Assembly: GCF_041346945.1 (NCBI RefSeq) | Contig: NZ_CP166850.1 | Coordinates: forward strand, 2,108,001-2,172,000 | Direction: 5' to 3' | Length of the DNA: 64,000 nt | From: Amycolatopsis sp. cg9 | GTDB lineage: Bacteria > Actinomycetota > Actinomycetes > Mycobacteriales > Pseudonocardiaceae | Shown: positions 1 to 7,012 of the stretch, in pieces | Position numbering within the stretch: the first letter of the stretch is position 1 | Layout: each line of letters begins with the position of its first letter | Translations under genes and position numbers: made by a program | Notes under the pieces: generated by a model | Seen by the model: the letters and a program-made list of their open reading frames with translations, nothing else | Told to the model about the DNA's origin: nothing | The model's database searches: none

Positions 1-412
1 CCTGGTCGCGGCTGATCGGCTTGAGCGGTGGCCGGCGCTTGCCCTGCCCGGTGCCGGTGGGCGCGGTGCCGGCGGTGAAGTCCAGGACGTTCGCCCGGAC
101 CACCCCGGCGGTCACGGTGACCGCGAGGGTGCCGTCGCCCTGCCCGAGCACCCGCAGCGGGTCGGGCGGCGGCGTGTCGCCGTACACCCAGGGCGGGGGC
201 TCGCCGTTGTGCTTGCCGCGGTCGCTCGTCGCGGCCAGCCGCTTGTCCTGCTGGCCCACGAGGAACTCGCTCAGCGCGAACTCCGTGACCACGCCGACGA
301 CCAGGCACACCAGCGCGAGCAGCGCGGCGAGCTGGACGATCAGCCGCCGCCGCAACGACCACGGCCGCCGCGCCCGGAACCGCCGCCGCTCAGCCCGCTG
401 GCTTGAGGACAT
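1..412 (-). CDS. Sensor histidine kinase, N-terminal part (cut by window start)
   Basis: The reverse strand reads from an ATG at 412 through an open frame to the window edge (about 137 residues visible). The protein begins with an Arg-rich cytoplasmic stretch (MSSSQRAERRRFRARR), then one membrane segment (LIVQLAALLALVCLVVGVV), then an extracytoplasmic sensor region rich in Pro and Gly. This is the topology of an OmpR-partner kinase; the HAMP, HisKA and ATPase domains would lie left of the window. The start codon lies inside the end of the response regulator gene (23-bp overlap), so the two are translationally coupled. The kinase assignment rests on topology and on the regulator next to it, since no catalytic motif is inside the window. 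Confidence 0.75.
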   Translation of the reverse strand, partial: MSSSQRAERRRFRARRPWSLRRRLIVQLAALLALVCLVVGVVTEFALSEFLVGQQDKRLAATSDRGKHNGEPPPWVYGDTPPPDPLRVLGQGDGTLAVTVTAGVVRANVLDFTAGTAPTGTGQGKRRPPLKPISRDQ

Positions 413-1139
413 ACCCGGCGCCCCGCATGGTGTGGATCATCGGCTCGCGGTCGGCGTCGATCTTCTTGCGCAGGTAGGAGATGTAGAGCTCGACGATGTT
501 GGCCTGCCCGCCGAAGTCGTAGCTCCAGACGCGGTCCAGGATCTGCGCCTTCGACAGCACCCGCTTCGGGTTGCGCATGAGGTAGCGCAGCAGCTCGAAC
601 TCGGTCGCGGTCAGCGGCACCAGGTCGCCGCCGCGGTGCACTTCGCGGCTGTCTTCGTCCAGGGTGAGGTCGCCGACCACCAGCTGCGACCCGCTCGCGC
701 CGGTGACCCCGCCCGCGCGGCGCAGCAACGCGCGCAGGCGCAGGGCGACTTCTTCGAGGCTGAAGGGCTTGGTGACGTAGTCGTCGCCGCCCGCGGTCAG
801 CCCGGCGATGCGGTCCTCGACCGCGTCCTTCGCCGTCAGGAACAGCACCGGCAGGTTCGGCGCCTCGGACCGCATGCGCCGCAGCACTTCCAGGCCGCTG
901 AAGTCGGGGAGCATCACGTCCAGGACGACGGCGTCGGGGCGGAAGTCGCGCGCGATCCGGACGGCCTCCGTGCCATCGCCCGCGCTGCGCACCTCCCAGC
1001 CCTCCATCCGCAGGGCCATCGACACGAGCTCGGCCAGCGTCGCCTCGTCGTCGACCACGAGCACCCGCACGGGGCTGCCGTCGGCGCGGCGCAGGTCGGC
1101 CTTGCCGGGGCCGGGTGACGTGGCGTTCATAGCGGTCAT
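390..1139 (-). CDS. OmpR/PhoB-family response regulator
   Basis: A 249-residue response regulator. The receiver domain (about residues 24-140) has the acidic pocket VVDDE at 28-32, the phosphoacceptor Asp74 in VVLDVMLPD, and Lys in VTKPF. The C-terminal winged-helix DNA-binding domain (about 150-247) ends with the typical VELYISYLRKKID and MRGAGYVLK motifs. The ATG at 1139 is chosen because further upstream the frame runs into the regulatory region; the residues before the receiver are poorly conserved so another nearby start is possible. It is the first gene of an operon with the kinase downstream. It is divergent from a membrane-anchored protein at 1308 and probably controls both promoters through the repeats between them. 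Confidence 0.93.
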   Translation of the reverse strand: MTAMNATSPGPGKADLRRADGSPVRVLVVDDEATLAELVSMALRMEGWEVRSAGDGTEAVRIARDFRPDAVVLDVMLPDFSGLEVLRRMRSEAPNLPVLFLTAKDAVEDRIAGLTAGGDDYVTKPFSLEEVALRLRALLRRAGGVTGASGSQLVVGDLTLDEDSREVHRGGDLVPLTATEFELLRYLMRNPKRVLSKAQILDRVWSYDFGGQANIVELYISYLRKKIDADREPMIHTMRGAGYVLKPAG

Positions 1140-1169
1140 GGTGCCACCTTCCCGGCTCGCCGTCAGTGT

Positions 1170-1256
1170 TCGCTGTGCGCTCGCTGTGCGTTCCCTGTGA
1201 GAGTTCGCCCGGTCGAGGCACAGCACCCGCTGACGCCCCGCACAGCTCAAACACAG
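1170..1256. promoter_or_regulatory. Phased CTGTG / CACAG operator arrays between divergent genes
   Basis: Three CTGTG pentamers start at 1173, 1184 and 1195, an exact 11-bp spacing within the near-repeat TCGCTGTGCGC. On the other side CACAG (the complement) occurs at 1219, 1241 and 1252, spaced 22 and 11 bp. One array points to the response regulator gene and the other to the gene at 1308. Helical-phase direct repeats are the usual binding sites of OmpR-family regulators, so autoregulation plus control of the divergent gene is inferred. Confidence 0.6.
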
Positions 1257-1307
1257 CCTCGGCGGCGAACCTGATCCGGACCAGTGCGGGCACCACCGGA
1301 GGACACG

Positions 1308-1925
1308 ATGACGACCGAGCCGACGCCGACCACGCCACCCCAGGGTGAGCCGGCCCCAGCCAACTGGGGCGACCCGGCCCCCGCCGCGCCGAAGAAGGGC
1401 TGGTCCGGCAAGAAGACGGCCATCGCGGCCGGCATCGCGTTGGTCATCGCGGCCGGCGGCGGCGCGGCGATCTGGGCGGGCACCAGCAGCGCCGACAACA
1501 CCGCGCAGGGCCCCGGCGGCTTCGGCGGCCCGGGTGGCGGCAACGGCCAGTTCCGCGGCCAGGGCATGCCGGGCGGCGGTTTCGGTGGTGGCATGGCCGC
1601 GATGCGCGACGCCCTGCACGGCGACTTCGTCGTGGCGAACCCCAACGGCGGCTACACGACCGAGCGCCTGCAGACCGGCGACGTGACCGAGCTGAGCGCC
1701 ACTTCGGTGACGCTGACCAGCAAGGACGGCTACAAGCAGACGTACACGATCGACTCGTCGACGCAGAAGACGGGCGACGTGAAGCAGGGCGCGACGAACG
1801 TGACGGTGGTGGCGAAGGTCGAGGGCCAGACGGCGACGGCGACCACGCTGGGCCAGGGCCTCGAAGGCCAGCGCCAGCCGGGCCAGCGCCGCAACGGCGA
1901 CTACTCGGCCCGCCCCACCAACTGA
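1308..1925 (+). CDS. Membrane-anchored DUF5666-like protein
   Basis: A 205-residue protein. A Pro-rich cytoplasmic start is followed by one membrane segment (about residues 36-55, TAIAAGIALVIAAGGGAAI), a Gly/Phe/Gln-rich linker (about 65-100), and a beta-rich extracytoplasmic domain (GDVTELSATSVTLTSKDG) that resembles the repeat unit of DUF5666 domains. The ATG at 1308 is preceded by the ribosome site GGAGGA at 1299-1304. It is divergent from the two-component system and carries the CACAG array in its promoter, so it is a likely target of that system. Its biochemical role is unknown. Confidence 0.8.
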   Translation: MTTEPTPTTPPQGEPAPANWGDPAPAAPKKGWSGKKTAIAAGIALVIAAGGGAAIWAGTSSADNTAQGPGGFGGPGGGNGQFRGQGMPGGGFGGGMAAMRDALHGDFVVANPNGGYTTERLQTGDVTELSATSVTLTSKDGYKQTYTIDSSTQKTGDVKQGATNVTVVAKVEGQTATATTLGQGLEGQRQPGQRRNGDYSARPTN

Positions 1926-1953
1926 CCCGCCCCTCACCCGCTCACCCCAAGCG

Positions 1954-2032
1954 CCCCAATGTGGCGTTGGGTGCGCTCAACGCACCGAACGCCACATTGG
2001 GTGCGCTGGACGCACCCAACGCCACATTGGGG
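1954..2032. repeat. Intergenic 22-bp inverted repeat family, three copies
   Basis: A 22-bp unit beginning CCCCAATGTGGCGTTGGG lies at 1954-1975 and its perfect reverse complement at 2011-2032. A third copy at 1981-2002 is in the same orientation as the second with two differences. It sits between two convergent-with-nothing rightward genes and could fold as a long hairpin acting as terminator for the gene ending at 1925. The arrangement looks like a dispersed palindromic repeat element. Confidence 0.75.
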
Positions 2033-2128
2033 TGTTCCGGTCCCGCTGCCAGGGGACGTCCCGATGCCGCGTACCCCTCCCGCCGCGTCGGGGCGTTCCC
2101 GCCCATCCCGCCGCCGCCTTAGGGCACA

Positions 2129-3292
2129 GTGTCGGGTGTGCCGGACATCAGGGGGTCGCTGAGGCGCCAGTCGCTGCTGGTCGCGCTCGTCTGCGTGGTC
2201 TGCGACGCCGCCCTTTTCACCCTCCGCGGCCCACTCGGCGAAGCGGGCTGGCAGGCCTGGGCGGTGCTGCTCGGCGGCATCGCCGTCAACGCCGCCCTCG
2301 CCGGGGCCGCCCGCCATTCCGGCTGGGTCGCGCTCGCGCACGCCGTCCTCTTCGCCGGCTCGCCGCTGCTCCTCTGCACCTGCCAGGGGTATGTCATCGG
2401 CAACAACGCCGGGATCCTGATCGCCGGCTACCGGGCCGGGGCCTGGCTGCGGCCGAAACCCGCCGTCCTCGCGCTCCTCGCCTTGCTCCTCGGCGTGATC
2501 GCCGGCTGCATCGAAGGCGGCGGCCGGACCGCGGCCGACTGGCGGCTGACCGCCATCAGCGTCAGTGTCAGCGCGCTCCTGCCGTGGCTGGTCGGCCGGT
2601 ACACGACCGCCCGCCGCGCCTACATCGCCGATCTCGAACGCGCGGCCGACGAACGCCGTCAGCACGAAGAAGAGGCCGTGCGGCGGGCCGTCCTCGAGGA
2701 GCGCACGACGATCGCGCGCGACCTCCACGACGTCATCTCCCACCACGTCAGCGCCATCGGCGTGCACGCCGGCGCGGCCCGGCTCGGTCTCCCCGACGGC
2801 GACTCGCCGGTGCGGAAGTCCCTCGGCGCCGTCGAGTCCGCCAGCCGCTCGGCGATGGCCGACCTCCGGCGGCTCCTCGACCTCCTGCACGCGGAGACCA
2901 ACGCCGAACAACCCGGCCTGGACAACCTCGACGAGCTGGTCGAGACCGTCCGCGCGGCCGGCCTCCCGACGCGGCTGACCTTGCGCGGCGAGCCCCGCGA
3001 ACTGCCGGGCTCGCTCGACGTCGCCCTGTACCGGATCGCCCAGGAGGCGCTGACCAACGCGCTGCGCCACGGCGAAGGCCCGGTCGAGGTGGAGCTGAAC
3101 CACGGCCGCACCGAAGTCGTGCTCACGGTGACGAACGGGCTCCGCGCCGGCCGCCCCCGGGAGAACGGGCACGCGCACCGCGGCCTGGCGGGGATCCGCC
3201 AGCGCGTCACCCTGTTCGGCGGCCAGGTCTCCTACGGCGAGACCGGCGAGCACTGGCAGCTGCGCACGACCTTCCCGGTGGAGAGCACATGA
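2129..3292 (+). CDS. NarL-type sensor histidine kinase (HisKA_3)
   Basis: A 387-residue kinase starting at GTG 2129. The first 155 residues hold about five hydrophobic membrane segments with short loops, so sensing is probably within the membrane. A coiled linker (about 165-190) leads into the HisKA_3 dimerisation box with ARDLHDVISHH, phosphoacceptor His200. The ATPase domain carries the N box in QEALTNALRHG and a glycine box around HRGLAGIRQR. The gene overlaps its regulator by 4 bp (ATGA), so the two form one operon. The signal sensed cannot be told from the sequence. Confidence 0.93.
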   Translation: MSGVPDIRGSLRRQSLLVALVCVVCDAALFTLRGPLGEAGWQAWAVLLGGIAVNAALAGAARHSGWVALAHAVLFAGSPLLLCTCQGYVIGNNAGILIAGYRAGAWLRPKPAVLALLALLLGVIAGCIEGGGRTAADWRLTAISVSVSALLPWLVGRYTTARRAYIADLERAADERRQHEEEAVRRAVLEERTTIARDLHDVISHHVSAIGVHAGAARLGLPDGDSPVRKSLGAVESASRSAMADLRRLLDLLHAETNAEQPGLDNLDELVETVRAAGLPTRLTLRGEPRELPGSLDVALYRIAQEALTNALRHGEGPVEVELNHGRTEVVLTVTNGLRAGRPRENGHAHRGLAGIRQRVTLFGGQVSYGETGEHWQLRTTFPVEST

Positions 3293-3954
3293 TCCGCGTC
3301 CTGCTGGCCGACGACCACGCGATGTTCCGCTCCGGGATGCGCGCGCTGCTCGACACCCAGCCCGACTTCACGTGCGTCGGCGAGGCGTCCGACGGCCGCG
3401 AAGCCGTCGCCGAGACCGCGCGGCTGCGCCCGGACGTCGCGGTCCTCGACGTCCGGATGCCCCGCCTCGACGGACTCGCCGCGACCGAGGCGATCCTCGC
3501 CGCGCCCGGCAACGACACGCGCGTCCTGGTGCTCACCACCTACGACGCCGACGAGTACGTCTACCGCGCGCTGCGCGCCGGGGCGAGCGGGTTCCTGCTG
3601 AAGAGCCTGGCGCCGGAAGAGCTGGTCGCGGCGATGCGGGTGGCCGCGCGCGGGGACGCGCTGATCGACCCGTCGGTGACGCGGCGGCTGGTCGCGAAGT
3701 TCACGTCGGTGCTCGAACCCGCGGCCGCCGAACCACCCGAGCTGGCCAGGCTGACGTCCCGCGAACGCGAAGTGCTGCTCCTGCTCGCCAACGCCTGCAG
3801 CAACGCGGAGATCGCGCGGCGGCTGCACGTCGGCGAGGAGACGGTCAAGACCCACGTGTCGCGCGTGCTGAGCAAGCTCGGGCTGCCCGACCGGGTGCAC
3901 GCCGTCGTCTACGCCTACCGCCACAAACTCGTGCCGGACGAGCGGCCCGCCTAA
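3289..3954 (+). CDS. NarL/LuxR-family response regulator
   Basis: A 221-residue regulator. The receiver domain (1-120) has LLADDH at 5-10, phosphoacceptor Asp54 in AVLDVRMP, and the conserved Lys in FLLKSL. The C-terminal LuxR-type helix-turn-helix (about 155-205) is clear from LTSREREVLLLLA and ETVKTHVSRVLSKL. It is encoded 4 bp inside the end of its kinase. A small membrane protein follows 9 bp downstream and may belong to the same transcript. Confidence 0.95.
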   Translation: MIRVLLADDHAMFRSGMRALLDTQPDFTCVGEASDGREAVAETARLRPDVAVLDVRMPRLDGLAATEAILAAPGNDTRVLVLTTYDADEYVYRALRAGASGFLLKSLAPEELVAAMRVAARGDALIDPSVTRRLVAKFTSVLEPAAAEPPELARLTSREREVLLLLANACSNAEIARRLHVGEETVKTHVSRVLSKLGLPDRVHAVVYAYRHKLVPDERPA

Positions 3955-3963
3955 GCTGGGCCG

Positions 3964-4164
3964 ATGAAGCGCTGGATCACGCTCGCGGTCGGGGTCGTGC
4001 TCGTGCTGGTCGGCGCCGTCTGGGTGCTGCAGGGCATCGGGGTCATCACCGGCAGCTTCATGACCGGCCAGAAGCTGTGGTTCCTGATCGGGCTCGCCGC
4101 GTTCCTGGTCGGCGTGGTCCTGGTCGCGGCCAACCTGACGCGGCGGCGCAAACCTACTTCGTGA
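3964..4164 (+). CDS. Small two-helix membrane protein
   Basis: A 66-residue protein with two membrane segments (ITLAVGVVLVLVGAVWVLQG and LWFLIGLAAFLVGVVLVAA) and a short basic tail (RRRKPTS). No family is recognised with confidence. It lies 9 bp after the response regulator, so it is probably cotranscribed with it. Its last 11 bp overlap the 3' end of the convergent reductase gene. Confidence 0.7.
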   Translation: MKRWITLAVGVVLVLVGAVWVLQGIGVITGSFMTGQKLWFLIGLAAFLVGVVLVAANLTRRRKPTS

Positions 4165-4600
4165 AGATCTCGAAGATCGGGTAGCCCGGCGCGATCTCGC
4201 GCAGCTTCTCGTCCGAGGCCTTGGCGTCGACGCCGTCGAAGAACACGCCGACCTCGAACTTCCAGCGCTTGAGGTAGGCGCGCAGGATGCCCGGCTTCTC
4301 GTCGTCGGCCAGCTCGCGGAAGGTGAACCCCTCGACGCGCTTCCCGACGCGGAGCGTGCCTTCGCCGGCGACGCGCAGGTTCCGCACCCACTGCGTCTCG
4401 CCGCGCGGGGCGACGAGGTAGCGGACGCCGTCGACGGTGAGCAGGTTGACCGGCACCGACCGCGGCTCGCCGCTCTTGCGGCCGACGACGGTCAGCACCC
4501 GGCTGCCCCAGACGCTCACGCCCATCCTGGTCAGCTTCGCGACCAGCTCGTTGAAGGCGTTGGTGGACTTCTTCGGCTCGATGTAGCGGGCAGCGGTCAT
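4154..4600 (-). CDS. Nitroreductase-family deazaflavin-dependent oxidoreductase
   Basis: A 148-residue protein of the DUF385/Ddn-like split-barrel family. Family-like segments are TVVGRKSGEPRSVPVNLL near the N terminus, YLVAPRGETQWVRNLR in the middle, and GTLRVGKRVEGFTFREL. Members of this family use coenzyme F420 (Ddn type) or are uncharacterised relatives, so cofactor use is inferred. The ATG at 4600 has a strong GGAGGACACC ribosome site. The gene is divergent from a TetR regulator and its promoter region holds several copies of one palindrome, so it is very likely repressed by that regulator. Confidence 0.87.
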   Translation of the reverse strand: MTAARYIEPKKSTNAFNELVAKLTRMGVSVWGSRVLTVVGRKSGEPRSVPVNLLTVDGVRYLVAPRGETQWVRNLRVAGEGTLRVGKRVEGFTFRELADDEKPGILRAYLKRWKFEVGVFFDGVDAKASDEKLREIAPGYPIFEIFTK

Positions 4601-4621
4601 GGTGTCCTCCGGAGGCCTGGG

Positions 4622-4687
4622 AGAGCACTGCTCTCGACTAAGAGCAGTGAACACCCGAGCACTGCTCACTGTCAAGAGCACTGCTCT
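4622..4687. promoter_or_regulatory. TetR operator cluster, AGAGCACTGCTCT palindromes
   Basis: The palindrome AGAGCASTGCTCT occurs at 4622-4634 and 4675-4687. A shorter core GAGCACTGCTC lies at 4657-4667, and a half site AGAGCAGTG at 4641-4649. All four sit in the 126-bp gap between the reductase and the divergent TetR gene. This is the expected operator of the adjacent regulator. Confidence 0.75.
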
Positions 4688-4726
4688 CCATTTTGTGCGG
4701 CGCTCTCGTCGTGGCACACTGATCGC

Positions 4727-5395
4727 ATGACCGCCACCCGGACCGCCCGCGAACGCGCCCGCGCCGAACTGACCCAGGAGATCAAGGACGAAGCCCGCCG
4801 CCAGCTCGCCGACGTCGGCGCGCACGGGCTGTCGCTGCGCGCGGTGGCCCGCGAGCTGGGCATGGTCTCGTCCGCGCTGTACCGGTACTTCCCGAGCCGC
4901 GACCGGCTGCTGACGGACCTGATCGTCGACGCCTACAACGCGATCGGCGAAGCGGCGGAAAACGCGGACCCGGGCGAGGGCGAGCCGCGGGACCGCTGGC
5001 TGGCGATCTGGCAGGCGACGCGCGACTGGGCCCGCGCGCACCCGCACGAGTACGCGCTGATCTACGGCTCGCCGATCCCCGGTTACCAGGCCCCGCAGGA
5101 CACCGTCGCCCCGGCGTCGCGCGTCGCGCTCGCGCTGGTCAAGGTGCTCACGCACACCGAGCTGCGGGCGGTCGGCGACGTCCCGCCGGAGCTGCGTGCC
5201 CAAGCGGAGACGCTCACCAAGGCCCTCGGGATCGTGGCCGGCCCCGAGACCGTGGCCCGGCTGCTGATGGCGTGGACCCAGCTGTTCGGCGCGATCAGCT
5301 TCGACCTGTTCGGCCAGTACGTCGGCAGCGTCGACCCGGCGGACGCGTTCTTCGCCCACTCGGCGAGGCGGATGGCCGAGTTCGTCGGCCTCTAG
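4727..5395 (+). CDS. TetR/AcrR-family transcriptional regulator
   Basis: A 222-residue repressor. The N-terminal helix-turn-helix (about residues 15-65) reads GLSLRAVARELGMVSSALYR followed by YFPSRDRLL, the standard TetR DNA-binding signature. The C-terminal ligand domain is of the WHG (TetR_C_13) type, with RDWARAHPHEYALIYGSP in the middle. It is divergent from the deazaflavin-type reductase and probably represses both genes through the palindromes at 4622-4687. The inducer is unknown. Confidence 0.93.
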   Translation: MTATRTARERARAELTQEIKDEARRQLADVGAHGLSLRAVARELGMVSSALYRYFPSRDRLLTDLIVDAYNAIGEAAENADPGEGEPRDRWLAIWQATRDWARAHPHEYALIYGSPIPGYQAPQDTVAPASRVALALVKVLTHTELRAVGDVPPELRAQAETLTKALGIVAGPETVARLLMAWTQLFGAISFDLFGQYVGSVDPADAFFAHSARRMAEFVGL

Positions 5396-5435
5396 GCGGT
5401 ACCGTCACGCCAGAGGGCGACGGAAGGCGGGCGAC

Positions 5436-6953
5436 GTGACGGGGTGGGCCGGGAAGGTCGGCAGGATCCGGGTGATCGGCACCGGGGTGATGGGGCGCGG
5501 GATCGGCCAGCTGGCCGCGACCGCAGGAGTGACCGTCGAGCTGGCCGACGTCCGCCGCGAGGCCGTCGACGACGCGATCGCGTACGTCGGCGGGATGGTC
5601 GACAAGCTGGCCGCGAAGGGCAAGCTCGACGACCCGCGGGCGGTGAAGGACCGGCTGGTCGCCGTGTCCGCGCCCGACGCCCCGGCGGACGGTGTCGACC
5701 TCGTCGTCGAAGCCGTGCGGGAAGACCTCGAGACCAAGCGGGCCCTGTTCGCCGACCTCGAGCGCGTCTGTCCACAGGAGACGGTGTTCGCGACCAACAC
5801 CAGCTCGCTGTCGGTCACCGGGATCGCCGCCGGGCTGGCGGACCCCGGACGGCTCATCGGGCTGCACTTCTTCAACCCGGTCCCGCTGATGCGCCTGGTC
5901 GAGGTGGTGCCCGGCGCGCGCACGCACGACTGGCTGCCCGGCCAGGCGCTCGAGCTGGTGCGGGGCTGGGGGCACGAGCCGGTGCTGGCGAAGGACGCGC
6001 CCGGCTTCCTGGTCAACCACGCCGGCCGCGGCCTGAACACCGAAGCGCTGCAGATCCTGGCCGAGGCGCTCGCCGAGCCCGCCGACGTGGACCGCGTGGC
6101 CCGGGACGTGCTCGGCCTGAAGCTGGGCCCGTTCGAACTGCTCGACCTCACCGGCCTCGACGTCTCCCACGCCGTCCTGGAGAGCATCTGGAGCGGCTTC
6201 CACGGCGACCCCCGGCTGCGGCCGTCGTGGCTGACCCGGCCGCGGGTCGCCGCCGGGCTGTTCGGGCGGAAGAACGGCGAGGGGTTCTACTCCTACGCCG
6301 GCGGCAAGCAGGTGGTCGCCGACGAGCCGGCGGCGCCGCCGAAGCCGACGAGCCCGGTGTTCACCGCGGACGAGCACCTTTCCCGCACGCTCTCGTCGGC
6401 GGGCGTGCACGTGGTGCCCGACGCCTACCCGGACGCGGTCCTGCTCGTGCCGCTCTACGGTGAGTCCACAGTGGACGCGGCCACCCGCGCCGGGCTGCCG
6501 CTGGACCGCGTCGCCGGCGTCGACCCGCTCGGCGGCTACGAACGCCGGCTGACGATGTCGGTGCACCCCGGCCTCGACCCGGCGGCGGGCCGCGCCGCCT
6601 GGGGCGCGCTGGCGGCGACCGGCCGCCCGGTGACCGTCGTCCGCGACGGGCCCGCCCCGATCGCCCAGCGCCTGCTGGCCTCGATCGTCAACACGGCGTG
6701 CTTCATCGCGGGCCAGCACCTCGCGTCCCCTTCGGACATCGACACGGCGGTCCGCCTCGGCCTCGGCTACCCGCGCGGCCCACTGACCTGGGGCGACCTC
6801 GTCGGCGGCGACGTGGTGCTGCGCATCCTGCGCGGACTCACCGCGGCCACCGGCGACCCGCGCTACCGGCCGAGCCCGTGGCTCACCGAGCGCGTCGCCC
6901 TCGGCCTTCCCCTGACGACGACCGGAACCACGCCGTCGGACCTGCTCACCTGA
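5436..6953 (+). CDS. 3-hydroxyacyl-CoA dehydrogenase (two C-terminal domains)
   Basis: A 505-residue cytoplasmic enzyme oxidising 3-hydroxyacyl-CoA to 3-ketoacyl-CoA with NAD. The N-terminal Rossmann fold starts with IRVIGTGVMGRGIGQLAA. NTSSLSVT and GLHFFNPVPLMRLVEVV are the family's catalytic and substrate-contact segments. A first 3HCDH C-terminal domain (KDAPGFLVNHAGRG) is followed by a second one near the C terminus (GLGYPRGPLTWGDLVGG). This is the layout of the PaaH/FadB-like long form without a hydratase domain. It starts at GTG 5436. A strong hairpin follows the stop. No other beta-oxidation gene is adjacent, so the pathway (fatty acid or phenylacetate) is open. Confidence 0.93.
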   Translation: MTGWAGKVGRIRVIGTGVMGRGIGQLAATAGVTVELADVRREAVDDAIAYVGGMVDKLAAKGKLDDPRAVKDRLVAVSAPDAPADGVDLVVEAVREDLETKRALFADLERVCPQETVFATNTSSLSVTGIAAGLADPGRLIGLHFFNPVPLMRLVEVVPGARTHDWLPGQALELVRGWGHEPVLAKDAPGFLVNHAGRGLNTEALQILAEALAEPADVDRVARDVLGLKLGPFELLDLTGLDVSHAVLESIWSGFHGDPRLRPSWLTRPRVAAGLFGRKNGEGFYSYAGGKQVVADEPAAPPKPTSPVFTADEHLSRTLSSAGVHVVPDAYPDAVLLVPLYGESTVDAATRAGLPLDRVAGVDPLGGYERRLTMSVHPGLDPAAGRAAWGALAATGRPVTVVRDGPAPIAQRLLASIVNTACFIAGQHLASPSDIDTAVRLGLGYPRGPLTWGDLVGGDVVLRILRGLTAATGDPRYRPSPWLTERVALGLPLTTTGTTPSDLLT

Positions 6954-6960
6954 CGGACGA

Positions 6961-6998
6961 AAGCGGGCCGCCTCCGGAAACCCGGGGACGGCCCGCTT
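6961..6998. terminator. Bidirectional terminator hairpin
   Basis: AAGCGGGCCG at 6961-6970 pairs perfectly with CGGCCCGCTT at 6989-6998. It lies between two convergent genes (stops at 6953 and 7013), with AA/TT flanks on both sides, so it can end transcription from either direction. Confidence 0.85.
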
Positions 6999-7012
6999 CT
7001 TCACCGCCTAGT

